Program-made: the position numbers and the translations under genes
The notes under the pieces: model-generated
Databases searched by the model: none
Told to the model about the DNA's origin: nothing
The model's input: the letters and a program-made list of their open reading frames with translations, nothing else
Origin: Glandiceps talaboti
Taxonomy: Eukaryota > Hemichordata > Enteropneusta > Spengelidae
Direction: 5' to 3'
Assembly (NCBI RefSeq): GCF_964340395.1
Contig: NC_135557.1
Span: 2,163,687-2,223,686, forward strand
DNA: 60,000 bases
Shown: positions 1 through 12,826 of the stretch, one piece after another
How the letters are laid out: every line of letters begins with the position of its first letter
Position numbering within the stretch: position 1 is the stretch's first letter

Positions 1-150
1 CATATTATTTCATTCAGTTCATTAGTATAGTTGGTATATTCATTGTGTCTGACACCAACCATATTATTTCATTCAGTTCATTAGTATAGTTGGTATATTC
101 ATTGTGTCTGACACCAACCATATTATTCCATTCAGTTCATTAGTATAGTT
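1..150. repeat. 59-bp tandem repeat, about 2.5 copies
   Basis: A 59-bp unit starts at 1, 60 and 119, and the third copy is cut short near 150. It lies in what must be an intron of the CAP gene whose next exon begins at 611. From 150 to 610 I see only AT-rich intronic sequence. Confidence 0.85.
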
Positions 151-610
151 GGTAGTACACAGGTGCTATGTAGATGTGACATAACAGCTGTACACCGTAT
201 TGTTTTGCACAATTCATAATGTACAATTTGTCAAATTTTGCACAGCATGTTTGGCACCAAACACAGACATGAATGAATAAATAAATAATTGCATTAAGAT
301 TTACAAACTATATTGGTCATTTATATCTGGACACATATTAATATGTACTTGTCTTTCAAAGAAAAGCGGGTTATTTTAAAAAAAATATATTTTCCAACCC
401 AGTAATTACTATACATTATAAGTACATGTCATGTAACTGATATCTCATTTCATATTGGGGAAAAGTATACTAATTATATTTGCAATCATTGCATACATTG
501 TAGTCTTGTAAATATAATGTAGTAAAATAAATTGAAATAAACAGTATTAAAACAGTCAAGCAATGTATTATATCACTTACATTTAACACGCTTTATGGTT
601 TGTTTAACAG

Positions 611-1040
611 GATTTGGATTTGCCACCAATTGGTACAGAGAAATTGGTGATTATGATTTCGATAAGCCTAGTCCATTTGGAAGAACAGGTTAGTTAATTT
701 TGACGAGGAGTGACGTCATGCATGAGTATATGCATGAATTGTAATTTACTTGTGACGTCACCTACTTGGTATAATCTATTTAATATTCAGAGTGTTTTTT
801 AATTCTCTTTGCATATTATTACCTGATAGTTTATTTGAACAAATTTATTTTCAAGACATTTTCTTATTTACAGGACACTTTACGGCATTAGTTTGGAAAG
901 GGACAAAGAAAGTTGGATGTGATTTCGCCAGCAAGAAAGGTTACTTCTACAATTTGTACGTAGCTGTTTGTAATTATAAGCCGATGGGAAATTATTTAAC
1001 CGTCGAGGCATTCAAAGAAAACGTTCTACCGCCACAGTAG
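611..1040 (+). CDS. CAP-domain secreted protein, 3' two exons only (GAPR-1-like)
   Basis: These are the last two coding exons of a CAP superfamily gene; the rest lies upstream of the window. Exon 611-688 (78 nt, after cag, before gttagt) encodes the WYREIGDYDF segment. Exon 874-1040 (after cag, stop TAG 1038-1040) encodes GHFTALVWK, the CAP signature block, then VGCDF, and ends FKENVLPPQ. This C-terminus closely resembles that of Golgi-associated PR-1 (GAPR-1), a known CAP branch. Visible ligand-type residues are the Glu of WYREI and the His of GHFTA. Exon sizes and phases (both introns phase 1) match the last two exons of the complete gene at 5150-10223, so the two are tandem paralogues. A signal peptide, propeptide and LDLa domain can be inferred from the paralogue but are not seen here. 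Confidence 0.88.
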
Positions 1041-1064
1041 GGATGACTTTCACCTGTAGTCTGT

Positions 1065-4000
1065 AATGACATTCCTAGACATTGTACCAGCTAATCACAT
1101 TTCTAGACATTGTACCAGCTACTCACATTCCTAGACACTGTACCAGCTAATCACATTTCTAGACATTGTACCAGCTAATCACATTTCTAGACATTGTACC
1201 AGCTAATCACATTTCTAGACATTGTACCAGCTACTCACATTCCTATACATTGTACCTGTTAATCACATTTCTAGACATTGTACCAGCTACTCACATTTCT
1301 AGACATTGTACCAGCTACTCACATTCCTATACATTGTACCAGCTACTCACATTTCTAGACATTGTACTAGCTAATCACATTTCTAGACATTGTACCAGCT
1401 ACTCACATTCCTAGACATTGTAACAGCTAATCACATTTCTAGACATTGTACCAGCTACTCACATTTCTACACATTGTACCAGCTAATCACATTTCTGGAC
1501 ATTGTACCAGCTAATCACATTTCTAGACATTGTACCAGCTACTCACATTTCTACACATTGTACCAGCTACTCACATTTCTAGACATTGTACCAGCTACTC
1601 ACATTTCTAGACATTGTACCAGCTAATCACATTTCTGGACATTGTACCAGCTAATCACATTTCTACACATTGTACCAGCTACTCACATTTCTAGACATTG
1701 TACCAGCTACTCACATTTCTACACATTGTACCAGCTACTCACATTTCTAGACATTGTACCAGCTACTCACATTTCTAGACATTGTACCAGCTACTCACAT
1801 TTCTAGACATTGTACCAGCTAATCACATTTCTAGACATTGTACCACCTACTCACATTTCTAGACATTGTACCAGCTACTCACATTTCTAGACATTGTACC
1901 AGCTACTCACATTTCTAGACATTGTACCAGCTACTCACATTTCTAGACATTGTACCAGCTAATCACATTTCTAGACATTGTACCACCTACTCACATTTCT
2001 AGACATTGTACCAGCTACTCACATTTCTACACATTGTACCAGCTAATCACATTTCTAGACAGTGTACCAGCTAATCACATTTCTAGACATTGTACCAGCT
2101 AATCACATTTCTAGACATTGTACCAGCTACTCACATTTCTAGACATTGTACCAGCTACTTACATTTCTAGACATTGTACCAGCTACTTACATTTCTACAC
2201 ATTGTACCAGCTAATCACATTTCTAGACATTGTACCAGCTAATCACATTTCTAGACATTGTACCAGCTAATCACATTTCTAGACATTGTACCAGCTACTC
2301 ACATTTCTAGACATTGTACTAGCTAATCACATTTCTAGACATTGTACCAGCTACTCACATTTCTAGACAGTGTACCAGCTAATCACATTTCTAGACATTG
2401 TACCAGCTAATCACATTTCTAGACATTGTACCAGCTAATCACATTTCTACACATTGTACCAGCTAATCACATTTCTACACATTGTACCAGCTAATCACAT
2501 TTCTAGACATTGTACCAGCTACTCACATTTCTAGACAGTGTACCAGCTAATCACATTTCTAGACATTGTACCAGCTACTCACATTTCTAGACATTGTGCC
2601 AGCTAATCACATTTCTAGACATTGTACCAGCTAATCACATTTCTAGACATTGTACCAGCTAATCACATTTCTAGACATTGTACCAGCTACTCACATTTCT
2701 AGACATTGTACCAGCTAATCACATTTCTAGACATTGTACCAGCTAATCACATTTCTAGACATTGTACCAGCTAATCACATTTCTAGACATTGTACCAGCT
2801 AATCACATTTCTAGACATTGTACCAGCTAATCACATTTCTAGACAGTGTACCAGCTAATCACATTTCTAGACATTGTACCAGCTAATCACATTTCTAGAC
2901 AGTGTACCAGCTAATCACATTTCTAGACATTGTACCAGCTAATCACATTTCTAGACATTGTACCAGCTACTCACATTTCTAGACATTGTACCAGCTACTC
3001 ACATTTCTAGACAGTGTACCAGCTACTCACATTTCTATACATTGTACCAGCTACTCACATTTCTAGACAGTGTACCAGCTAATCACATTTCTAGACATTG
3101 TACCAGCTAATCACATTTCTACACATTGTACCAGCTACTCACATTTCTAGACATTGTACCAGCTACTCACATTTCTAGACATTGTACCAGCTACTCACAT
3201 TTCTAGACAGTGTACCAGCTACTCACATTTCTATACATTGTACCAGCTACTCACATTTCTAGACATTGTACCAGCTAATCACATTTCTAGACAGTGTACC
3301 AGCTAATCACATTTCTAGACATTGTACCAGCTAATCACATTTCTAGACATTGTACCAGCTACTCACATTTCTAGACAGTGTACCAGCTACTCACATTTCT
3401 ATACATTGTACCAGCTACTCACATTTCTAGACAGTGTACCAGCTACTCACATTTCTAGACATTGTACCAGCTAATCACATTTCTAGACATTGTATCAGCT
3501 AATCACATTTCTAGACATTGTACCAGCTACTCACTTTTCTAGACAGTGTACCAGCTACTCACATTCCTAGACATTGTACCAGCTAATCACATTTCTAGAC
3601 ATTGTACCAGCTAATCACATTTCTAGACATTGTACCAGCTACTGACATTTCTAGACATTGTACCAGCTAATCACATTTCTACACATTGTACCAGCTAATC
3701 ACATTTCTACACATTGTACCAGCTAATCACATTTCTAGACATTGTACCAGCTACTGACATTTCTAGACATTGTTCCAGCTACTGACATTTCTAGACATTG
3801 TACCAGCTACTCACATTTCTATACATTGTACCAGCTAATCACATTTCTAGAAAGTGTACCAGCTACTGACATTTCTAGACAGTGTACCAGCTACTCACAT
3901 TTCTAGACATTGTACCAGCTAATCACATTTCTAGACATTGTACCAGCTACTCACATTTCTAGACATTGTACCAGCTAATCACATTTCTAGACATTGTACC

Positions 4001-4110
4001 AGCTAATCACATTTCTAGACATTGTACCAGCTAATCACATTCCTAGACATTGTACCAGCTACTCACATTTCTAGACATTGTACTAGCTACTCTCATGTAT
4101 AGACACTGTG
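1065..4110. repeat. 28-bp satellite, about 108 copies, directly after the CAP stop codon
   Basis: The 28-bp monomer contains CACATTTCTAGACATTGTAC then CAGCTAA or CAGCTAC. Variants alternate at a few fixed sites (AAT/ACT, TAGAC/TACAC, CATTG/CAGTG). The array begins about 25 bp after the TAG at 1040. No AATAAA or ATTAAA occurs between the stop codon and 4145, so the array may lie within the 3'UTR. ORFs over it are repeat artefacts. Confidence 0.95.
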
Positions 4111-4144
4111 AACTTATATCAAGTCATCTAATTTGTCTTACAAT

Positions 4145-4150
4145 AATAAA
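4145..4150 (+). terminator. First polyadenylation signal (AATAAA) after the upstream CAP gene
   Basis: This is the first canonical AATAAA downstream of the stop at 1040. If used, the 3'UTR would be about 3.1 kb and consist almost wholly of the 28-bp satellite. A non-canonical earlier site is equally possible. Confidence 0.35.
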
Positions 4151-4485
4151 GGAGTGTCACCATCAACACGTTCCTTTTGTCTATGAGTTTGTATGTATGT
4201 GTGTTACTTCCTCACATTTGTTAATTAAGTGTTTGAAATGACCTTTCCTAACAGCCATTCCCCCCTTTCAATGATTTCCATAACGTTATCTTTTTTACAT
4301 TGTAAGCGAAAACGAAAACGTAAAGATAACTAGAAGATAAAAAACTGCCAGTGTACATTAATACGTTCTTAGAAATTGTGACAGCAAAAATTCCAGCAAT
4401 CGTAGAAAGACGATGTCATAGCTGTCGATATTTTGGTAATGAATTACGGTATGCAATTAAGTCATCTTTCGATACCCTATTAACC

Positions 4486-4488
4486 ATA

Positions 4489-4543
<55 letters not shown>

Positions 4544-4582
4544 GCCCGCCCGCCCGCCCGTCCGTTTGCCTGCCTGCCTGCC

Positions 4583-4615
<33 letters not shown>

Positions 4616-4622
4616 GCCCGTT

Positions 4623-4698
<76 letters not shown>
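4486..4698. repeat. Compound microsatellite (TGTC)n, (CCCG)n, (TGCC)n, (TC)n
   Basis: A run of TGTC, then CCCG/TGCC variants, TGTC again, then a pure CT tract to 4698. The strand is strongly asymmetric (pyrimidine-rich). The ORFs here are artefacts. From 4700 to 5070 I see only AT-rich intergenic sequence with one TGACGTCA palindrome near 4775. Confidence 0.95.
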
Positions 4699-4701
<3 letters not shown>

Positions 4702-5077
4702 AATAATTGGCGTAGTTACCATACAATCCTTCATCACACTCTGTACTAATAATACTGTGGCTATGTCATTAAAATGACGTCATTCAGTGTAGGCCAGGTG
4801 ATATAGATGCCATCAATTTGCAATGTTGGGATATTTATATCACAGTCCATCGACGTCTACTAATGACTTGGTGTCACATGTTAATGTTATTTACAGACCA
4901 GTGGCCAGCTGTTATGTCATTAGGATAACAATCGTATTAATCAGCAAATGCCAGGGGATACATTATGATAATGAAAACAGGTGTGCAGCATTCGAAATTT
5001 ATTACAGCAATGTCAATCTCTTGACAACATGACAGAATTAATTAGGTACAAATATATTAATTAATTCATTTAACTTC

Positions 5078-5085
5078 TATATAAG
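5078..5085 (+). promoter_or_regulatory. TATA box of the complete CAP gene
   Basis: TATATAAG lies 72 bp upstream of the ATG at 5150, a normal distance for a TATA promoter with a short 5'UTR. The spacing and the AGAGAAGA-like leader resemble those of the micro-exon genes in the second half of the window. Confidence 0.6.
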
Positions 5086-5149
5086 GGGACGTAATTCGTA
5101 AGGATGTCATTATGTACAATCAAGTTACCTTGCAGTTAGAGAAGACAAT

Positions 5150-8100
5150 ATGTACACCGTGTCTGCTGTACTCGTTCTCCTATTTGTTGGACGGTCTATG
5201 TGTGGATCGTTCCCCAAAATGAACCTGCGGGTAAGTGTCTTTATATCATATTGTGATTCTATCACAGTCATTTCTTTTCAGATATAGACAGAATTTATTC
5301 AGACGATCAAGGTATAGTGATGTTTATTTCAGATCGAGTGAATGATTTGGTCGGGCTAGGTTCTTACAAATCTATCAACAGTCTAAACGTCAATACAATA
5401 GATTGTCGAATACAAGAATACTTCAAAGATGGACATCTCCAATTAAGCCAAATAGTGAAATGGAATGCATCTAACTACCAGTACTGAAACACCAAGCGAA
5501 GGATGCTAATGCGAGTCAGATTGAAGAAAACCAATCTGTGTGTTGTCATAGTTATAGTCATAGTTATAGTCATAGACATAGTCATGGTTAGAAAACCAAT
5601 CTGAGTGTTGTCATAGTAAAAGTTATAGTTATAGTCATAGACATAGTTATAGTCATAGTTATAGATATAGACATAGTCATAGTTATAGACATAGACATAG
5701 TTATAGACATAGACATAGTTGTAGTTATAGTTATAGTCATAGTTAAGTCATAGTCATAGTCATAGTTATAGTTATAGACATAGTTATAGTCATAGTTATA
5801 GTCATAGACATAGTCATAGTTATAGTCATAGTCATAGTCATAGTTATAGTTATAGTCATAGACATAGTCATAGTTATAGTCATAGACATAGACATAGTCA
5901 TAGTTATAGACAGACATAGTTATAGTTATAGACATAGTCATAGTTATAGTTATAGTCATAGTTATAGTCATAGACATAGTCATAGTTATAGTCATAGACA
6001 TAGACATAGTCATAGTTATAGACAGACATAGTTATAGTTATAGACATAGTTATAGTTATAGTTATAGACATAGTTATAGACATAGTTATAGTCATAGTTA
6101 TAGACATAGACATAGTCATAGTTAGAAAACCAACCTGAGTGTTCTGTCATAGTCAAAGTTAAACAAAACTATTCTTATCAGTTTAGTTTCAAGATGTTCA
6201 TGTAATTTGACACTTAGATATGCTATAATAAGATATCATTAAATTCGTACAGCAGTATTTGACACATATTGATAACCTCTATACTTACCCCAAGATAATA
6301 GTAAGTGACATTCCGTTATCATTACTTACTGTTTATCAACCTAAACTATAATATGAAAATATAATTCATACAAAATAAAGTCTATATTTATCGATGCAAC
6401 TAATAAGTATTATTTTCATTTCTGTATCCTTAGGATTATGATGAAAGGTCCGACGATTTCGAAAAACGAAGTAAGTTATTCTTGTCACCGTAATAGTTGA
6501 TTGTTTTATTCTAATTTGTACTGTAAACATTAAATTGACACTTTGTACTGTAAACACTAAATTGACACTTTGTGCTGTAAACATTAAATTGACACTTTGT
6601 GCTGTAAACATTAAATTGACACTTTGTACTGTAAACACTAAATTGACACTTTGTGCTGTAAACATTAAATTGACACTTTGTGCTGTAAACATTAAATTGA
6701 CACTTTGTGCTGTAAACATTAAATTGGCACTTTGTGCTGTAAACATTAAATTGACACTTTGTGCTGTAAACATTAAATTGACACTTTGTACTGTAAACAC
6801 TAAATTGACACTTTGTGCTGTAAACACTAAATTGACACTTTGTGCTATAAACATTAAATTGACACTTTGTGCTGTAAACATTAAATTGACACTTTGTGCT
6901 GTAAACATTAAATTGACACTTTGTACTGTAAACACTAAATTGACACTTTGTGCTGTAAACACTAAATTGACACTTTGTGCTGTAAACATTAAATTGACAC
7001 TTTGTGCTGTAAACATTAAATTGACACTTTGTGCTGTAAACATTAAATTGACACTTTGTACTGTAAACACTAAATTGACACTTTGTGCTGTAAACACTAA
7101 ATTGACACTTTGTGCTATAAACATTAAATTGACACTTTGTGCTGTAAACATTAAATTGACACTTTGTGCTGTAAACACTAAATTGACACTTTGTGCTATT
7201 ATTTGTGTGATTTTTATGAGATTGTATTCCAGACAGCACTACTAGTAAATTTAATAGAGTCATACATTACAATCCAATGACCACTGTCAGTTTATCAGAG
7301 ACCGTTAAAAGCACCTTATAAAAGTTTTGAACCAGACCATACTGAAGGATAACGACAACAATTAGTTAGCGATTACGGAAGAAGAACGATAAAACGCTCG
7401 AAAAATTATTCAGCATTGGTGATTATTGAAGGAAATACAAATACATGCGAAGTATACAGTTGTCCATACTTTTGGAATGAATTGCTGCTAACAATGTAAA
7501 GGCACGCCTTGATTTAGAATTTCCCAATATATTTTAAATACTATACACGTTGTGTTTCTAACATGTTTTTTTTCGCCTTCAATGTCCAACTGTGTGACCT
7601 ATTAATTAACTTTCACCTACGTCATCACAATCGCCCAGACAACTCCACCAATCAATGATGAGAATGAGTTATACCTTGTTTTACTTTATTTACAGAGGCA
7701 ACTGAAGATGGCGTCGTTAAGAGTGACGATTGTTCGTTGTACTATCCTGATAACCCATATATGTGTACAGATCGTACCGGTTACTGTATGGCCAAGAGAG
7801 AAATATGTGATGGCTTCATAACATGTGATAGTCGTGCTGATGAGAAAAGGAAAGATTGCGGTAAGTTTGCAAAGCTTTCAAATCATGCATTTAGAATGTT
7901 ACAACATTTGATTTACATTGAACGACTCTCAAAAACACTATTATTCTTATCAGAAGTGTTACCATGTCAACATGAAAACGTTCAATTTCCTCACTCTTCA
8001 AAGACTGTTTAAACCTACTGACACAATGTATTGCTTACTTTGGTAAGTGTTGAAATTTTTGAAACTTTACTAAAAGTATTTGTAATTGTTAAAGTTGTTA

Positions 8101-9461
8101 ACTATCGTGCTTACCTTTACCATTATATTGTGAAAATAAGGACTACATTATTTTGGCGCCAAAATTAAACCATATTTTAGTATTTGGTGTAGATTATAGA
8201 TTGAAAAGAATAACTTTCTCAACAAATCACTTCAAGCGTGATTAATTACTGTCTTTCAAAGTGTTGTCATCAACACTACAAACCCTAGATTGTATTATAC
8301 ATCGTGTTGTTCAGCCCTATCGGGCTTCTTAACCACGACTGAAATATTCTACTGAATATCCCAGACAAGCCAACCAGGTTGCAGCCAATCAAATATCGTA
8401 TCACCACAACAATAATCGAAACTATTCTGTGTATTTGATTTTTAAATGTGCATAATGACTTCTGTTTGAACTCTAATCCCAATTTAAATGCACGGCCTAA
8501 ATAATTTGATCTAGCAGGCACAGTCTCATAGAACAGTGCAGACGATGAGTGCTGGCTGATAACGTGGCACGAATGTCTGTATCTTACAGACTACACACCC
8601 CTATCTTTGTCAATAACTATCTATGTGTTGTTATATCCGACAGGCTGGGGTAAAACAGACGAGAATCAGTGTACAAAACCCAAACAACTAGGTAACAAGG
8701 GAGTTGAGGATCTAAAAAAACAGATATTAGAAGCCCAAAACTACCATCGTTGTTTACATGGTGTACCACCATTGGAATGGGACCCTAAACTGGAAAAGTT
8801 CGCCAAGGGTGTGGCTCGTCGTAATGCAGCTATTGGTAACATTGACCACACCCATGATGCTATCTATGGTGAAAACATACACATGCAGGAACTCAGAGAA
8901 GATGAACATCAAAGTGGTAGGAAATACACACACACGATAACGTGCACAAACTTAACGTCTGTACACGTACCAACTTTCTGACACACTGTACACCATATAT
9001 TCCAACACTTAGTTAACTTACTCAAATACAACCTTACAGGATTTAGTTATGAAACCATTATGAAGAATCACAATACATACATTTATATTGCATCATATCA
9101 TATCATATCATATCATATCTTGTTTATTTTCATTTCAAGTTCTTTTCAACTGTAATTACCTTTTAGTACAGTAAATCACTTTGTGACAGCTAGCCAAATG
9201 CAGAGTTATCTGACGGTATTAGAAATGACACTAAATGATTCAATATTGAAGTTCCACGTGCTGTAAATAACATTTGGAAGGTTTTTATTCAGATGAAAAC
9301 GAAATAATTCTATACATCTAACATATAAAGGTTGGGATATAACGTTTTTGACATTGTCTTGTAACAGTAAACAAGACGAGAATTATTTACAGGTTTTGTG
9401 ACCGAAAAAAACCTTCTACTGATCCTATGAATTTATTGTATATATTTAATACAATCTGCTT

Positions 9462-9558
<97 letters not shown>

Positions 9559-10223
9559 TTACTACACTTGTTATCTTTCTTGTAAAACTTCCAAATTCTT
9601 CTTATTGATAATATACAGGGTATGGATTTTCCCTGGCATGGTACAGTGAAATTGAATTATATCATTTTGGTAAACCGGTGTTTGATGGTAGTACCGGTAA
9701 GTGTATCAAGTAATAGTGCAGTGTCTGAACACATAGAATTGATGAAAAAGCATACACAAATATATAACCAAGAAGAGGAATAGTTGTTAAATAAACGTAT
9801 TTCAAATCTCCCAACCAGCCGTATTCCAAAACATTTGGTTCTAACATCATCACCATTATCGCCAAAAATGTCAAGACATTCCAAAAAACAAGAGTAGAAA
9901 AAATGCGTTATTCGGCATAGTTTTGTTTTATAATGGTGAAACTTTTAGTGATGGTGAAATGATTGGTATGTATTAATACTGACTATGGTAATTCCCGACT
10001 GTAAGATGTGCAATGAATACTAACGCAGTATCTAATATATACTTACTGTATTTCAGGTCATTTCACTGCATTGATTTGGAAAAACACTAAAACTGTTGGA
10101 TGTGACTTTGCTGATAAAGAAGGCGACTACTTCAACTTGTACGTAGGCGTGTGTAACTACGAACCAATGGGTAACTTCCTAACACACGAAGCATTTATGG
10201 AAAATGTACCACCCCCGCTGTAA
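5150..10223 (+). CDS. Secreted pre-pro LDLa-CAP protein, six exons, 266 aa
   Basis: Exons: 5150-5230, 6434-6470, 7696-7860, 8644-8916, 9619-9696 and 10057-10223, all with GT..AG introns; the joined frame closes at TAA 10221-10223. Residues 1-19 or so are a hydrophobic signal peptide ([14 protein letters not shown]). Residues 20-40 form an acidic propeptide ending FEKRK, a likely convertase site. Residues 52-94 hold six cysteines spaced as in an LDL-receptor class A domain, with ICDGFITC and an acidic DSRADE loop, though the usual SDE is altered. Residues about 105-266 are a GAPR-1-like CAP domain with [35 protein letters not shown] and a C-terminal ENVPPPL. The CAP His and Glu cavity residues (HGVPP, GENI, WYSEI, GHFTA) are all present. 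The first intron is phase 0 and the other four are phase 1. CAP proteins are secreted and act in defence, venom and lipid binding; the role here is unknown. It is a tandem paralogue of the gene ending at 1040. Confidence 0.92.
5546..6123. repeat. CATAGT/TATAGT hexamer array in CAP intron 1
   Basis: About 580 bp of mixed CATAGT, TATAGT and CATAGA hexamers fill the middle of the 1.2-kb first intron. A flank starting gaaaaccaat..tgtcatag occurs at about 5526, 5591 and 6125, so the array spread together with its edge. The Tyr/Asp/Asn- or Met/Thr-only ORFs over it are not genes. Confidence 0.93.
6513..7197. repeat. 27-bp satellite, about 25 copies, in CAP intron 2
   Basis: The monomer is 27 bp and contains GCTGTAAACATTAAATTGAC. 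Because 27 is a multiple of three, both strands show long ORFs (LTLCAVNIK repeats and others). A rare variant GCTATAAACATT recurs 270 bp apart (about 6844 and 7114), which points to ten-monomer block duplication. The splice sites of exons 2 and 3 lie outside the array. Confidence 0.95.
7861..8643 (+). other. CAP gene intron 3, no further feature seen
   Basis: Ordinary AT-rich intron between the LDLa exon and the first CAP exon. No repeats longer than a few bases and no convincing internal exon on either strand. Confidence 0.6.
9093..9554. repeat. Short ATCAT pentamer run and (TA)n microsatellite in CAP intron 4
   Basis: A CATAT/ATCAT run lies near 9093-9120. A pure (TA)n tract follows at about 9464-9554, 65 bp before exon 5. 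Such a tract close to an acceptor can be length-variable. Confidence 0.9.
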
Positions 10224-10501
10224 GACTGATCAGAGACACTAGTCGACATAGTCATTTCAGAAATCGGGCATCTGTTCTAAATGTATCGTTGGTTATTCAA
10301 TTAGCATCGATTTATATCAAGATACGACAAGGTCCAAAATATGACTATTATGTGTACATTCTGCATTTGTGAGTGTATCAACGTGAAACAATACTTATAT
10401 GATGAGCGGTCATCTTATTTAATGATGGAAGACTTTGGATTTTGAGATTTCATTTTATAAACCTTGATTCTACATGTATGTATATGATATTTGTAGCTTC
10501 A

Positions 10502-10507
10502 ATTAAA
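10502..10507 (+). terminator. Probable polyadenylation signal (ATTAAA) of the LDLa-CAP gene
   Basis: ATTAAA 279 bp after the stop at 10223, just before a tetranucleotide array. It is the best poly(A) signal in this stretch. Confidence 0.45.
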
Positions 10508-10544
10508 CACTAAGTAAACAGATTAACAGTTTCAATCAATCATT

Positions 10545-11046
<502 letters not shown>

Positions 11047-11717
11047 GATTTACCGGTCCTTCGATCGATTATGTGCCTGCCTGCCTGCCTGCCTGTAGCA
11101 TGCGATATAGCCCTGTCATGTATTTCTAAACCTGAAGGGAATTCTGCAGAAAGTGTGGTTGTGTTTATTTGTGTATTCATCTGCCTAAAAAGAAAATTGC
11201 CAGGGACAATTCACAACACAAAACACAGAAAAAAAGGTTTTATCACCGCCTCTTTCAAGACTGTCGTTCGTTTCTTATATTCGCACACAAAGCTGTTAGT
11301 AATTTCGGTGAACAGTGTAACATGGTGATAAAAATATTAAAATTATATCAAATTAGAAATAGATGAATGAATGTGTCTAACTGGGTTTATTCATAAATAA
11401 ATGGTTTTGAAACAGTGAATAGAGACCTTTACTGAAGATATTTCTTTTAATATGCCAATCCTTCCATTATTCCTAAGTGATATCTAACTATTTTTTGTGT
11501 AAACTGATTTTAGTACATAGCATAGAAGACAAATATGGATGCAACGTTTTGTGTATTTAGCAAAACTTGTAAAATTCCTCTCCTATGGACATGACTATAA
11601 CTTTACAACATAAACTCTAACGCATGCTATATACTTTCTAGAAATTGTGAGTTGAACAGCTGCTAAATGTAATATATTAAAGGCAGTCGTCATTCATTTA
11701 GAACAACAGAAAATACT

Positions 11718-12007
11718 TGCTTCAATGAGGGAAAGAAAAAGAATAGAAGAAATCAGCAGTGTGCTCACAAAGAAGAAGATAATTATGACTGGGGTGAGCT
11801 TGTGAAAAATGGTGACATTGCCAAAATAAAAATAAAAGAACTTAACAAGTACCTTTGCGAATATGAAATTCCAACTGTAGCAGGAATGCGCAAGAAAGAT
11901 AAATTTGAAGCTCTAAGATGCCATTATTTTCAATATTAAGATAGTGAGAGTGATTTGAAGACAGTGATAATGACAGTGAGAATGATGATACAGAGAGTTC
12001 AAACTGA
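11718..12007 (+). pseudogene. Decayed gene fragment with a SAP-like motif (probably transposon-derived)
   Basis: An open frame from 11718 to the TAA at 11937-11939 encodes a Lys/Arg-rich stretch, then DWGELVKNGDIAKIKIKEL and a continuation NKYLCEYEIP. The hydrophobic pattern resembles a SAP DNA-binding motif (helix, LP-type turn, helix). After the stop, a shifted frame continues as an acidic Asp/Ser/Glu tail ending at a stop near 12007, as expected after a frameshift. No start or splice sites are evident. Such SAP fragments are common in transposon-derived genes of invertebrates, so I infer a relic. The family is not identified. Confidence 0.4.
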
Positions 12008-12364
12008 GATATAGTTGAAGGAGAGATTGGTTCTGGTGATAATAACATTGAAGTGATAACAGTGATAACAAGGAGAGCTACCACATGGAAGTAAAGAATG
12101 TAAATGAACACACTTAAGTGTTTTGAAAAAATCATCGAAAGGAGACAATACACAGATATATGGCATGCACTATGTAAATATAAATACCAATATGCCACTT
12201 GACGCATTATTCTGTGACTTGAAAATATGGCTTGGCTTGTTTGAGTTATACATTTACTTTCTCTTGACAGTATATTCAACTAAATCAAACAAGAACAAGA
12301 TACAAGACTGCATTTTATAGTGTTACTCAATGTCATTCTGTATAATTACACATTAAAATATGTG

Positions 12365-12520
12365 CAGTCGGGAGGGGGCCTACGAAAATTATTGGGCTCA
12401 TTGAAGGAGGGGGGGGGGGCATGAAATGTTTTGAGAGCGTGAAAGGGGAGGTGGCTATGAAAGAAATTTTGCCCAAAATGATTTTTCCCCAGCCCCCCCC
12501 CTCTGTAAATTCTGACCCCA
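12365..12520. other. G-run/C-run patch with potential fold-back
   Basis: Runs of up to ten G (about 12408-12419) are followed about 70 bp later by runs of C (about 12488-12500) with similar neighbours on the opposite strand. This could fold as a hairpin or form G-quadruplex, or be the remnant of a short inverted-repeat element. Confidence 0.35.
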
Positions 12521-12826
12521 GCCTAAATTTGAGTAATGTGTATGTAAAGACCAGGAAACGAATAGAAAGAGTCATCATGTATTAAAAAGATTCAGGTTGT
12601 CGAAACATGTATTTTCCAACAAATAAATACATTTTGAAGATGACAGTTTTGTTGTTTTTCAGCCTGGATAATACAGCCATTGTCTAAACACAACAAAAAT
12701 AAAGAGTAAACTGGTCTATCAAGAGAAAGTATACGAATATAGCAAATCATTGTAAGCATTTATGAATAAAGAATTAATAAAGAATAGTATATAAATTATA
12801 ATGCACGAGCCAAGCTGCACAAAAAT

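Noticed and set aside
711-760. Two TGACGTCA (CRE-like) palindromes in the first CAP intron, with others at 4775, 26658, 29115 and 44712
   Set aside because: The palindrome recurs at scattered places without fixed distance to promoters, so I cannot support a regulatory role.
1065-4110. Possible CRISPR-like or clustered regular array
   Set aside because: Monomers are contiguous with no unique spacers, and the DNA is eukaryotic. It is a minisatellite.
11842-12279. 145-codon minus-strand ORF opposite the SAP-like fragment
   Set aside because: It is Ser/Leu/Ile-rich, as expected from the complement of the plus-strand acidic and Lys-rich coding relic, with no motif.
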